NCBI GenBank assembly: GCA_029260315.1
Contig: JAJDDM010000165.1
Coordinates: 1 to 50,203 of the forward strand
Reading direction: 5' to 3'
Origin: Phycisphaerales bacterium
Lineage (GTDB): Bacteria; Planctomycetota; Phycisphaerae; Phycisphaerales; UBA1924
DNA: 50,203 nt
Part shown: piece by piece, positions 40,847-49,543 of the stretch
Numbering within the stretch: the stretch's first letter is position 1
How the letters are laid out: the number at the start of each line of letters is the position of its first letter
Made by a program: the position numbers and the translations under genes
The notes under the pieces: generated by a model
Told to the model about the DNA's origin: nothing
Databases searched by the model: none
The model's input: only the letters and a program-made list of their open reading frames with translations

Positions 40847-41974
40847 TCAGATAGCAGGTTTCCCTTCCCCAACAAGCGACTTCTCCTGACGGGCCTGCTT
40901 CATATACTCAATAATAGACGCCATGTCTTCGGTGGTATTAATCGGAGACGCCTGAAACTCGCCGAGCACCCGAAGGTCCGGGCACTTGCTGCCAATGTAG
41001 ACTGGACGACCGGGCTTACGGAGTGCCCACGCCGCACCGATCTCGTGCTTCAGCCAATCGCTTTCCGTGTAAGTATCCTCGTTCAGGACAATCACAATCT
41101 CATCTGCACGACTGAGTTCATCGCGGATTCGATTTGGAAAGTGCTCACCAGGCTCATTCGACCAAGGCCCTAGGTACGTTTCGAAATCAGCCAGGTCCAG
41201 CAGCGCCTTAAGGCCCACTGCGTACTCAGCATCGGCATACGCATGGGCGACAAAAACGCGATAAGCACCGTCCGCAGTCAACGGCTCGCCTCCCTCGCAG
41301 CGCGGAGAAGGAGAAGATCGATGCCACAAGTACTCGAATTCCTCCTGCATGAGGTCAAAGAGGTCCTTCTTAACCTCCATGTTGTTCACAACTTCAAACC
41401 ACGGCAGCTCAGCAGCGGAGATACCGGCAGCGAATCGCCCAAATACAACGATATCACGGAAGAAGTACATCGGCCCAGACGCAGGTGTCTCATAGTAGTG
41501 CACTAGGACATTAGCATCGCTTGCGCACCGCCTAACCTCTGCCAACAGGTCAGTGTAAGAAAGCCCATCCAGCTTCGCACGGCTGGGCACCTTAGCGCGC
41601 CCACTCTGGCGAATCCCATCAAGAACCAATCCAAGGCCCTTTTTGCTCTCCACAAGTGAGTTTTGCTCAATCGAGTCGGCCCGGAGTTGCCCAAACTCCG
41701 ACAGCGGGTCAGCAAGAAGCAGCCGCACTGGGCGCCGCGCTTCCCCATGTGACATCACCCTGGCGACATCCTCGGGACTTATGCTATCGGAGAAGAACGT
41801 ATCTAGTATATCGAAGCCATATCTTGACTCGCGGAGATGCTCTGCCTTGTCTAGAGCCCCCGTCACCATGTCTCGAAGGCCATTTGGATCCCACGCCTTG
41901 CCCATGTATGTCTTAAGAATACCGCTCCAGGCGGCGTACGCCATCTGCTTCAGCTGCTCATTGCCGTGTGTCAT
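40847..41974 (-). CDS. TIR-domain protein with N-terminal PLD-like sensor region
   Basis: 375 residues from the ATG at 41974, whose ATGA overlaps the asparaginase stop. Residues ~1-225 contain RPVRLLLADPLSEFGQLRADS and NVLVHYYETPASGPMYFFRD, followed by IVVFGRFAAG, reminiscent of the non-catalytic PLD-like domains found in some regulators and defence proteins. Residues ~238-335 are a TIR domain: YRVFVAHAYADAEYAVGLKALLD, the loop YLGPWSNEPGEHFPNRIRDEL, DEIVIVLNEDTYTESDWLKHE and IGAAWALRKPGRPVYI. The glutamate of SDWLKHE (E311) is at the position of the catalytic Glu of TIR NADases. Such domains hydrolyse NAD+ or make signalling nucleotides, often in phage defence. Confidence 0.88.
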   Translation of the reverse strand: MTHGNEQLKQMAYAAWSGILKTYMGKAWDPNGLRDMVTGALDKAEHLRESRYGFDILDTFFSDSISPEDVARVMSHGEARRPVRLLLADPLSEFGQLRADSIEQNSLVESKKGLGLVLDGIRQSGRAKVPSRAKLDGLSYTDLLAEVRRCASDANVLVHYYETPASGPMYFFRDIVVFGRFAAGISAAELPWFEVVNNMEVKKDLFDLMQEEFEYLWHRSSPSPRCEGGEPLTADGAYRVFVAHAYADAEYAVGLKALLDLADFETYLGPWSNEPGEHFPNRIRDELSRADEIVIVLNEDTYTESDWLKHEIGAAWALRKPGRPVYIGSKCPDLRVLGEFQASPINTTEDMASIIEYMKQARQEKSLVGEGKPAI

Positions 41975-43149
41975 TTGTGTAGATCCGCCCAAGCAGGAGG
42001 AGTACCGCCACGACCGATTTCACCATGGAGGTTTGTGATCATGAGCCGCCGCACTTCCTGGTACCCCAGATTTCGAAAACGGAGCAACCACATGAGCTTG
42101 GTAGTCATGGCTTCAATACTCATATCCCACGCTGGCACCAGGCCAAACTCCTCGAGCGCCTTAATGCCGGGCTGATTAGTCCGCATCGTGCTGACGCCCT
42201 CTGCTATCTGAGTAGTCGCTACTACGGGAATCTCACGATCCTTGCAGCTAGCTAGAAACGAGTAAAACGAACTAGGGGGGTCCCCTTCGCCGAAAGCGCG
42301 CAGAACAACTCCTTCTAGCCCACAGCCCTCTCCATCGAGCAGCCCTTCATACAGGTCCGACCTCATCCCAGGATGGCAAGTAATACTGACAACTCTATCT
42401 GAGAACTCGCCCTGGTCGCCTCGGAGGAAAGGCATTAGCCTTGAATGATCAATCTCATCGAGAACATCACCCCCTACGATGATCTCCTGGCCGACTGAAC
42501 CGAAGTCCCTCTGAATATTGAACGTGTGAAACCCGTCAAAGTCACGTGAGCTAACTTTCTTGGCACGCGCGCCGCTAATGATTCGCGTCCCAAACACCGC
42601 AAACACGCCAGATGACCGCAGTGCGCCGCGTGCTCTTTCGTGCTCCAAGCGTTTTATAAGCTTGATAGATCCCAGCAAGTTGTTCAGAGCATCGGAAACC
42701 GCGAACTTAATCGGAATCTGCGAGCCTGTCACGACAACGGGCTTGGCTACGCCTCCCAACGCAAAGGTCAGCGCCGCAGCTGTATAAGCGAGTGTATTCG
42801 TGCCATGCAGGACAACGAAACCGTCCGGAGGATCTTTGCTGTCAACAAGCCGCTGTACGCTTTGGTATATTTTTCGCCAGTGCGCAGGCGAGATATCTGC
42901 ACTGTCGACGTCAGCAACAACCTCGTGCGTAAGTTCCAGGTCGTCGACCTCCAAAAAGTCCACCCCGCGAGCATCAGGGTGAATCGCGTCCTTCTCTAGC
43001 GCGATTCGCTCCTTGGCGGCACGATCGATGAACTGATTCGCAACAACAAACTCATCTTCAGACCCTTCGCTTTCCGGGGGCGCGATTCCCTCTGCCTCAC
43101 TCCTGTAGGAAGTAATCGTGCCGCCAGCCCTGATAATGTGTATCTTCAC
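41971..43149 (-). CDS. L-asparaginase/glutaminase family amidohydrolase
   Basis: 392 residues from a GTG at 43149 that overlaps the upstream stop (GTGA). It carries the two asparaginase signatures, AGGTITS at residues 8-14 (nucleophilic Thr) and DGFVVLHGTNTLAYTAAAL near 110-128 (Thr-Asp-Lys triad region), followed by KPVVVTGSQIPI. There is no signal peptide, so it is cytosolic. The family hydrolyses Asn (or Gln, or similar side-chain amides) to the acid and ammonia. Position in the operon next to racemase, decarboxylase and amidases suggests a shared amino-acid amide substrate. Confidence 0.9.
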   Translation of the reverse strand: MKIHIIRAGGTITSYRSEAEGIAPPESEGSEDEFVVANQFIDRAAKERIALEKDAIHPDARGVDFLEVDDLELTHEVVADVDSADISPAHWRKIYQSVQRLVDSKDPPDGFVVLHGTNTLAYTAAALTFALGGVAKPVVVTGSQIPIKFAVSDALNNLLGSIKLIKRLEHERARGALRSSGVFAVFGTRIISGARAKKVSSRDFDGFHTFNIQRDFGSVGQEIIVGGDVLDEIDHSRLMPFLRGDQGEFSDRVVSITCHPGMRSDLYEGLLDGEGCGLEGVVLRAFGEGDPPSSFYSFLASCKDREIPVVATTQIAEGVSTMRTNQPGIKALEEFGLVPAWDMSIEAMTTKLMWLLRFRNLGYQEVRRLMITNLHGEIGRGGTPPAWADLHK

Positions 43150-44579
43150 TCCTTCTCTCCATGGCGGCCACTCCAGTGGCGCACGACTTCGGAAGCATAA
43201 ATCCCTAGAGTGTCATAGATTCTGCGGCTCTCAAGCTCCAGAGGTGGGAGGTCTGGGTTGGTAGCCAGCTTCCTCTCATGCTTCTGCTGTGCCAGGTCGA
43301 TCGCGATTGAGAGTTCAGTCAACGCGAGTACCGCTGGGAGCCGACCACCCTTGCCTTTCGTATTACTATCATCATCATGCGACAGCAGGCTTTTCAGCTC
43401 CCGAAGGCCCTTAGACAGGCGCCCTTGCTTAACGTCATAAGCGATACCCAGCATCGCTTGCTCCTGCCCTTCGAAGGGGAACACACTCACACCGCTTAGG
43501 GCGTTTGTGTAGGCGCTCATCCCGCCAAGATCAGTAACGTAAGAGATGCCAAGAAACCGAATCCTGTCGCATCCATCTCGTGCGAGAGAACTGGCTAGGG
43601 CATCCGGCATCGACACAAAACGTGCACCCCACTTATCGCAAACCTCGTGGAGTTCGTCCTCAAACACCTGTGTCGTATTGCACGCGATTGCTATTAGCCG
43701 CGCCCCAGAAAGACAGAGCGAACGAACTCCGTCGAGCACTACGGAACGGGTTTGCGCCCTTCGATAACCGAGCTCCATCGACACGCCCATTGCAGGCTCG
43801 GAGAGCACCTTTACTTCCGGCATGCCCACGTCACCGGCATTGAGCCCGATAGTGTCCAGGTCGGAACGCGCGAGCCTGTTGATTCTGTTCCAGAGGAGAA
43901 TGCCTGACTCTGGCGCATTACCTGTCAGTATGCCGATAGCCTGAGATGCCGATTGCATGAACGGCATATCAGCCTTAGCCTCTGCGATACCACGGCCGAC
44001 CCATGCGCGCCCGTTCGCCTCTAGGGCTGCGAGAAGGCCTGAGGGCTCAAACTCGATTCCCCATCTCCGGTCCCCGGCATTGGTCATCATAGTCCCAGCA
44101 GATCCGATCTGCTCAAGGACGGCCGCGTCAAACAGGTGCTCTATCTCACGAACAGCCTTCCAGCAGAACGGTGTGACGCGTCCCTTCTCCATCCCGTAAT
44201 CGGTCGCGATCTGGTCCTCGTCTAGATGGACAACTGATCCGCCCCCGACCGCGCACCGCACAGCATCAGTGTCGATGTCCTGATGTGCGCGACAATGCGC
44301 GGCGACGATCCGACTTCGCTCTCCATCCTGCACGCGGAAGAGGAGAGTCTTGAGCTCGTCCCAAATCGGGATGCCTTCAGATCCAAGACGGACTCTCTTG
44401 CTGGCTGCCTCTCGGCACGTAACTACGCTTGCCCCGTTCACATTGACCGCAAACCGTGCCCATACCCCAAGGCTCTGCACGACGTCCACGGCCTCGGCGA
44501 CAGCATCCGTGAGGTCAATGCCGCTAAGGCCCGATTCTCCAGTTGCTTGCTGATACGCTGTAGCACGTCCGTTCATCAT
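43146..44579 (-). CDS. Fusion: YbaK/aminoacyl-tRNA-deacylase-like domain + Asp/Glu racemase-like domain
   Basis: 477 residues from the ATG at 44579 (ATGA overlap). Residues ~22-190 match the YbaK/ProX editing-domain pattern (VVAAHCRAHQDID-like AHCR.HQ, GMEKGRVTPFC, TMMTNAGDRRWGIEFEPSGLLAAL). Residues ~213-470 match Asp/Glu/hydantoin racemases (IGILTGNAPESGILLWNRIN, then ARLIAIACNTTQVFED with Cys300, and VLALTELSIAID). Family racemases use two cysteines; the second, normally in a GCTEL motif, is absent here (LALTEL, 418-423), so two-base racemisation is doubtful and a one-base reaction or an asymmetric substrate is more likely. The fusion of these two domains is unusual. Confidence 0.8.
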   Translation of the reverse strand: MMNGRATAYQQATGESGLSGIDLTDAVAEAVDVVQSLGVWARFAVNVNGASVVTCREAASKRVRLGSEGIPIWDELKTLLFRVQDGERSRIVAAHCRAHQDIDTDAVRCAVGGGSVVHLDEDQIATDYGMEKGRVTPFCWKAVREIEHLFDAAVLEQIGSAGTMMTNAGDRRWGIEFEPSGLLAALEANGRAWVGRGIAEAKADMPFMQSASQAIGILTGNAPESGILLWNRINRLARSDLDTIGLNAGDVGMPEVKVLSEPAMGVSMELGYRRAQTRSVVLDGVRSLCLSGARLIAIACNTTQVFEDELHEVCDKWGARFVSMPDALASSLARDGCDRIRFLGISYVTDLGGMSAYTNALSGVSVFPFEGQEQAMLGIAYDVKQGRLSKGLRELKSLLSHDDDSNTKGKGGRLPAVLALTELSIAIDLAQQKHERKLATNPDLPPLELESRRIYDTLGIYASEVVRHWSGRHGEKE

Positions 44580-45841
44580 TCACCGCCTACCGTTGCATTT
44601 CTTATCGGTCCGTTCCAATGGGCGACGACATCAGCAACAGACTCCGCAGCCCTCGCAACTTCGATCGAGCCATCGCTGTCGTATGTGAGCACAGGAGGCA
44701 TTGGGCGGCTGTTATAACGAGACCACATGCCAAGGGTGTAGGCTCCTGCGTCCTCGACTACGAGTATGTCGCCGGATTCAATACCTGGTAGCCTACGATT
44801 ACGGGCCACGTAATCACCTGAGAAACACAGCGGCCCTGCAACGCTCCAAGTGGCGACTCTATCTAACTTCCTATGCCCTCTGCTATCAAAAACAGAGATA
44901 TCATGGTACCAGCTCTCCGGCTGATACGCCGGCCGCACGAACATGTCCGCGCCAACATGTATTACGGCGGTTCTTGCCGATTCACCCGATCTGACGTACT
45001 CCACACGACTCGCCACCCACCCACAAGAAGCGATCAGAGAACGCCCAAACTCCGTCACTAGATCGTATCTTCCATCGAAAAGGCCTGGGGCGCGCACGCG
45101 TAGCGCAGAGGCGTACTCCTCAAACGTAGGGGCCGGATTGTCTGCCCGGTAGGTAGCAGGCAACCCACCCCCGATGTCAATCGAACGGATACGCGCCTCT
45201 ACCTTGTTAATACTCTCCGCGAAGTCGTACACTCGTCCGATGCCCTTTACAAGCAGGTCAATTGGGCAGCCTTGAGAGCCGACGTGTACGTGAAGACCAT
45301 CAATCCAGTCATGGTTCATAATCGTGTTTGTAATGTCGCGGGCACTGTCTCGCAGCAGTACTCCGAACTTCGCGCTCGGTGATCCAGTGAAAGTTGTTGG
45401 GATAGCCGCGCCCTGCAGACATGGGTTAATGCGTATCCCAATGCGGGACTTCGGGCCATCGACCGCCGCGATTCGGCGGATTTCCTCAAGCGTGTCTGCA
45501 TTCAGCCTAAGACCTGATTTCAGGGCATCCTCTATCTCACTGATGGTCTTGGCTGGGCTGTCAAAAACGATGCGATCAGATGGCACGCCAAGGTGCTCGG
45601 CGATCGCAATCTCTCCTGAAGATGCGACTTCAAGGCCAAGGCCGAAACTCAAGACGTGCCGCACTACTCGAGGCACTGGAAGTGCCTTGATGGCGTACGT
45701 GTTCAGAGCGTTTGGAAAAGCAGAACGAATCGCGTTTGCTCTTTGCCGCAAAGCCTCTAGGTCGATGAACATGGCGCTGGGGCAGTTATCACTCAATATC
45801 TTCCTTCTCACTGCCTCAGGCATCACTGTTGCAGCGGTCAT
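44576..45841 (-). CDS. PLP fold-III amino-acid decarboxylase (LysA/ornithine decarboxylase family)
   Basis: 421 residues from the ATG at 45841 (ATGA overlap). It has the Schiff-base lysine in TYAIKALP (K52), HVHVGSQG near 190, DIGGGLPA (phosphate loop), and the C-terminal domain with the catalytic Cys in GPLCFSGDYVARN plus GDILVVEDAGAYTLGMWSRYN. This is the diaminopimelate/ornithine/carboxynorspermidine decarboxylase family, cytosolic and usually dimeric with the active site shared across subunits. The substrate is not predictable; within this operon a non-standard or D-amino acid is likely. The start is fixed by coupling to the amidase stop. Confidence 0.9.
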   Translation of the reverse strand: MTAATVMPEAVRRKILSDNCPSAMFIDLEALRQRANAIRSAFPNALNTYAIKALPVPRVVRHVLSFGLGLEVASSGEIAIAEHLGVPSDRIVFDSPAKTISEIEDALKSGLRLNADTLEEIRRIAAVDGPKSRIGIRINPCLQGAAIPTTFTGSPSAKFGVLLRDSARDITNTIMNHDWIDGLHVHVGSQGCPIDLLVKGIGRVYDFAESINKVEARIRSIDIGGGLPATYRADNPAPTFEEYASALRVRAPGLFDGRYDLVTEFGRSLIASCGWVASRVEYVRSGESARTAVIHVGADMFVRPAYQPESWYHDISVFDSRGHRKLDRVATWSVAGPLCFSGDYVARNRRLPGIESGDILVVEDAGAYTLGMWSRYNSRPMPPVLTYDSDGSIEVARAAESVADVVAHWNGPIRNATVGGE

Positions 45842-47127
45842 TGCTCACCGACCTCGCGAGTTCCTTCAATGGATGACTCCACAAGTGCGGCCGCACGCCT
45901 GAGCCCTGCGTCGTTTCCGAATCTTCCCACGATCTGCAGCCCGAAAGGGAGCCCCTCGGCTGTGAGAGGAACGGACACTGCGGGGTCGCCGGAAAGGTTG
46001 AAGGGAGCGGTGTACTTAGTTATCGATCGAGTGAATGCGGGTCTGATGCACTCGGTGATAAGCGGCGCTGCCGTAGGAGTCGTCGGAGTGAGAAGGAACC
46101 GATTATCCGGTAGCAACTTGCGCGTGAGTGCCTGCCAGGTCACCTGAAAGCGCCTAGCACGAGTATATTCCTGTCGGCTGATTGAACGCCCGATTTCTAG
46201 TTTCTCCAACACGTGCTCGCTAATCCTGCTTCTATTACTTAGAAGCTTCTCCGCGTGGACTCTCGATGCTTCATAGAGCATGATTGTCGCATTCGCCTTC
46301 CAAGCCTCATCAAGAGCGAGGCCATCAACGACCTCAATTCGATCTAGCCCGTTCACGAATTCAAAGAAAGCCTGTGCTTCACCAAGCGCGTTTTCCTTGT
46401 AAACTTCTCGCGGTACAATGAACGTCAATGGCATAGCGGGGTTGCCGCCGTCAGCGAGTTCATCACCTCTCAGCACATCAAGTGTTGAGAATGCGCTGGC
46501 GACATCGCTTGCTAGGACACCCACGTGATCGAGCGAGGGAGAGAGCCTCGTGACTCCGCTCATCGAAATTGTGTTGGCGGTCGGCTTTAGGCCGACTACG
46601 CCACAGTACGAAGCTGGCACGCGCACAGAACCACCGGTATCGGTGCCGAGGGCAACCTGGCATTCTCCTAATGCCACTGCAGTCGCAGAACCGGAAGAAG
46701 AGCCGCCTGGACTTCTTTCGGGATCTGAGGGGTTTAGCGTGTTGCCATAGTGTGAGTTGATACCCGTTACACCGAGCGTGAACTCGTCTAGCAATGTTGC
46801 TCCGAGAATGATGGCGCCAGCTTCTACTAATCGCGTGATAGCGGGAGATGTGGCAGTCGCGCTCTCAGTGGAGAGATCTGGATGTGCACCAGCGGTTGTG
46901 GCTCGACCAGCGATTGCAAAGGTGTCTTTTATCGCAACGACAACACCGTCAAGGGCCCTTGAGCTACCGCACCGCACCCGCGACTGGGCCAAACGCGCGC
47001 TTTGAATTGCCGAGTCGTCAAACATCTCTACATAGTGGTTTAGACGTGGCTGACTCGCCTTCGCTGCCTCTACTGCGAGAATCGTGTTTGCCACTATCTC
47101 AGTGTCATGTCGTACGGGCGGCGGCAC
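45838..47127 (-). CDS. Amidase-signature enzyme (second of the operon)
   Basis: 429 residues from a GTG at 47127 that shares one base with the stop of the upstream gene. It has the Ser-cisSer-Lys catalytic set: Lys in VVVAIKDTFAI, Ser in PGGSSSGSA, and the nucleophile region GTDTGGSVRVPASYCGVVGLKPT. There is no signal peptide. It belongs to the amidase-signature (GatA-like) superfamily, but with no GatB or GatC nearby it is a free amidase rather than a tRNA amidotransferase. It is a paralogue of the operon's first amidase, with clearly different flanks, suggesting two steps or two substrates. Confidence 0.9.
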   Translation of the reverse strand: MPPPVRHDTEIVANTILAVEAAKASQPRLNHYVEMFDDSAIQSARLAQSRVRCGSSRALDGVVVAIKDTFAIAGRATTAGAHPDLSTESATATSPAITRLVEAGAIILGATLLDEFTLGVTGINSHYGNTLNPSDPERSPGGSSSGSATAVALGECQVALGTDTGGSVRVPASYCGVVGLKPTANTISMSGVTRLSPSLDHVGVLASDVASAFSTLDVLRGDELADGGNPAMPLTFIVPREVYKENALGEAQAFFEFVNGLDRIEVVDGLALDEAWKANATIMLYEASRVHAEKLLSNRSRISEHVLEKLEIGRSISRQEYTRARRFQVTWQALTRKLLPDNRFLLTPTTPTAAPLITECIRPAFTRSITKYTAPFNLSGDPAVSVPLTAEGLPFGLQIVGRFGNDAGLRRAAALVESSIEGTREVGEQ

Positions 47128-48239
47128 TAGGGGGCACTCTGGAAGTGGCTGAACACAGATCGAATATGGTCGTGTGGAACTGCCGCGGCCCTGTTCCCAT
47201 CGACTCCCTTCGTTGTCGTCGCGCTTGTCATGGAGTTCAGGATCGCCTCCTCTGTCGCCTCTGCTACCGCAGCAAAGATAGGTGTGTAGGCGTCGAGAGG
47301 GATCAGATTCGACACACGATTTCCTGCGCGGCCAGGGCTATACCTGCGCGTAGAGAACGCAATTATGTAGTCGCCACTGCCGTTGGCCATGTTCGATCCG
47401 GTTCGAGCTAGCCCGAGCACCGCACGTTTTGCTATCCGCTCGAGTCCGTGTGGATCCACTGGCGCGTCGGTAGCGACCACGATCATGCAGGAGCCATCCT
47501 CATCTGGAACCGCCGCTTCCGCAGGATGAAACTCCCTCCCCCGTATTGTCAGAACGCCATCGAAGTTCGTCTGGACGAGGACGCCCACCGTCCACCCCCC
47601 GGGCGTCACGCGTGAGGAAGTTCCTATCCCTCCCTTAAATCCGAGGCATGTGGTTCCAGTACCGGCGCCTACACATCCCTCTTCGACATCGCCTGTTGTT
47701 GCATTCGCCAGCGCCCTGAGAAAGTGCTCAGGGTTGACGCTCCTCTTCCTAATGTCGTTAAGCCAGCCGTCGTTAGTCTCTCCCACGACCACGTTCACCG
47801 ACCTGACATTCTCATTGCCTCTCATTTCCAGAGCATGGCCGACCATTCCGGCCATTATAGGCGCAACCGACAGCGTGTTTGTCAGCGCGATTGGGGATTC
47901 AAGTTCTCCTAGCTCGACAACTTGGGTAAACCCAACGGCCTTACCATATCCATTGGCAGTGAATACGGCTGCTGGCACGGGATTCCTATATGTGTTTTTA
48001 CCGAACTGAGGGACAATGACAGTTACACCTGTTCGCACGTTGCGCCCCTCGACTAGGGTTTCATGCCCGACAGCAACATCAGATACGTCTGTTATCGAAT
48101 TACGTGGTCCTGTCCTCATGGATCCAATTGTGACACCAAGGTCGCGCAGGCGTTGAGGTGGCCGGGGCTCGCTCGCGCTATCGGTGGGTAAGCCGCAGGA
48201 TGCCAATGTCAGCAAGAAAAAGAGTGTGCACGACTTCAT
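47127..48239 (-). CDS. P1-family peptidase/esterase (DmpA type), predicted lipoprotein
   Basis: 370 residues from the ATG at 48239 (ATGA overlap with the amidase stop). The N-terminus MKSCTLFFLLTLASC is a lipoprotein signal with lipid Cys 15, so the enzyme should be exported and membrane-tethered, alone among the operon's enzymes. Family features are TDVSDVAVGHETL near 50, GAGTGTTCLGFKGGIGTSSR near 191-210, and the self-cleavage site DEDGSCMIVVATDAP, with Gly249 and the new N-terminal nucleophile Ser250. DmpA-type enzymes are L-aminopeptidase/D-esterases or beta-peptidyl aminopeptidases. It would release amino-acid units outside the membrane that the cytosolic enzymes then process (inference). 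Confidence 0.9.
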   Translation of the reverse strand: MKSCTLFFLLTLASCGLPTDSASEPRPPQRLRDLGVTIGSMRTGPRNSITDVSDVAVGHETLVEGRNVRTGVTVIVPQFGKNTYRNPVPAAVFTANGYGKAVGFTQVVELGELESPIALTNTLSVAPIMAGMVGHALEMRGNENVRSVNVVVGETNDGWLNDIRKRSVNPEHFLRALANATTGDVEEGCVGAGTGTTCLGFKGGIGTSSRVTPGGWTVGVLVQTNFDGVLTIRGREFHPAEAAVPDEDGSCMIVVATDAPVDPHGLERIAKRAVLGLARTGSNMANGSGDYIIAFSTRRYSPGRAGNRVSNLIPLDAYTPIFAAVAEATEEAILNSMTSATTTKGVDGNRAAAVPHDHIRSVFSHFQSAP

Positions 48240-49540
48240 TGCCTGTTCTCAGCTCCTTTTCTGTCCAACACGCCCTCGATCGAAGCGGCAAGTGAAAGAG
48301 CGCGCTCGTCGCAGTGTGCAGGCGTGACTATCTGAATTCCGTACCGTAAACCGGCCTCGGCTCGCCCCGCCGGTACTGTTACGGCTGGGAGGCCCGCAAA
48401 CGTCCACGGGAGGTTCATTGCAGGGCTGCCGCTATCCGTTAGCCCTTTTGGCGCAGCTCCCATCGTTGACGGCGCGACCCAGGCCGAAGCGCCAGATGCA
48501 GCCAGGATCCGCTCCAGTTTGGCCCGCTGCCTTGCTTGTTCACAGCGCGCCTCCTCAACAGTTGACTCTCGTACCCCCCTACCCGCGATTACGACCTCCG
48601 CGCTGCCAGGACGGTATAAGGAGCCATAGTCTGCAAACCATGGTTGGTGATAGGCGGCGAATTCATATGAGCACAGTGCGCTGCAGAGGTCGCTCAGCCT
48701 CTCTAGATCTTCAAACGCGGGGCTGTCAGCGATATCGAATCCCGAGCGGTCGAGGCAGCCAAGAGAGGCCTCAAATGAGATGCGAGAGTCTTCCGGCAGC
48801 TGATCAATAAGCGGACCGCGCGGCACCAATAGCCGCATGTTCTCATCGCGCCTTCCAGCGACCCAGTCATTACAAATCACACGGGCTGCAAGCTCCGCGA
48901 TTGCAACATTAGATGCGATCACACCGACATGGTCTAGTGAGCGGGAGAAAGGAATAACCCCATCAGTGGGCACACGGCCGAAGGTTGGCTTGAAACCGAC
49001 TACGCCACAGTAGGAAGCGGGCCTTATCAGGGAGCCGACTGTCTGTGTGCCCAGAGCAGCTGGAACATACCCCGCCGCTACCGCGGCCGCCGATCCACTG
49101 CTGGATCCTCCAGGAGTGTGTGCAAGATTTCGTGGATTGGCGGTTGACGGTGGGTCGCTGCACGCAAATTCGCTTGTTTGGGCCTTTCCGAAGACGACCG
49201 CACCGGCATCTCGCAACCTGGTTACTACTGATGCCTCTCCGCTCCCAAACAACGCCGGATCCAAGGCCGATCCCGCCCGAGTAGCAAAGCCCTCAACCTG
49301 GATGACGTCCTTAACCGCAACCAGCATCCCGTAGAGCGGCAGAGTAGGGGTGCCTTGCTGGTAGGCGTCAAAGCCACGTCCTTCGGCCAAGAGTCTTTTT
49401 CGGCGGTTATGCTCCGGGACCATGGCCCGAATGTCGACCTCGGCCCTATCGGCTCGGGCGCAAGCACGCGTGATGACCGAATCCCACGTCCCGCCCGCAT
49501 GCGCTCCGAGCAGAATCTCGTTGCCGTCCTCGAACCTCAT
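48236..49540 (-). CDS. Amidase-signature enzyme (first of the operon)
   Basis: 434 residues from the ATG at 49540. Catalytic set: Lys in GMLVAVKDVIQV, Ser in TPGGSSSGSAAAVAAG, and the nucleophile region GTQTVGSLIRPASYCGVVGFKPT. It is cytosolic, with normal length for an amidase-signature enzyme of the allophanate hydrolase/AtzF/GatA-like group. No GatB or GatC is present. Its stop overlaps the start of the exported peptidase. The possible ORF at 49544-49993 ends three bases upstream of its start. Confidence 0.9.
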   Translation of the reverse strand: MRFEDGNEILLGAHAGGTWDSVITRACARADRAEVDIRAMVPEHNRRKRLLAEGRGFDAYQQGTPTLPLYGMLVAVKDVIQVEGFATRAGSALDPALFGSGEASVVTRLRDAGAVVFGKAQTSEFACSDPPSTANPRNLAHTPGGSSSGSAAAVAAGYVPAALGTQTVGSLIRPASYCGVVGFKPTFGRVPTDGVIPFSRSLDHVGVIASNVAIAELAARVICNDWVAGRRDENMRLLVPRGPLIDQLPEDSRISFEASLGCLDRSGFDIADSPAFEDLERLSDLCSALCSYEFAAYHQPWFADYGSLYRPGSAEVVIAGRGVRESTVEEARCEQARQRAKLERILAASGASAWVAPSTMGAAPKGLTDSGSPAMNLPWTFAGLPAVTVPAGRAEAGLRYGIQIVTPAHCDERALSLAASIEGVLDRKGAENRQ

Positions 49541-49543
49541 TCG

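Noticed and set aside
45838..49540. tRNA-dependent amidotransferase (GatA) identity for the two amidases
   Set aside because: No GatB or GatC is nearby, the two copies are paralogous, and the operon is of hydrolytic enzymes.
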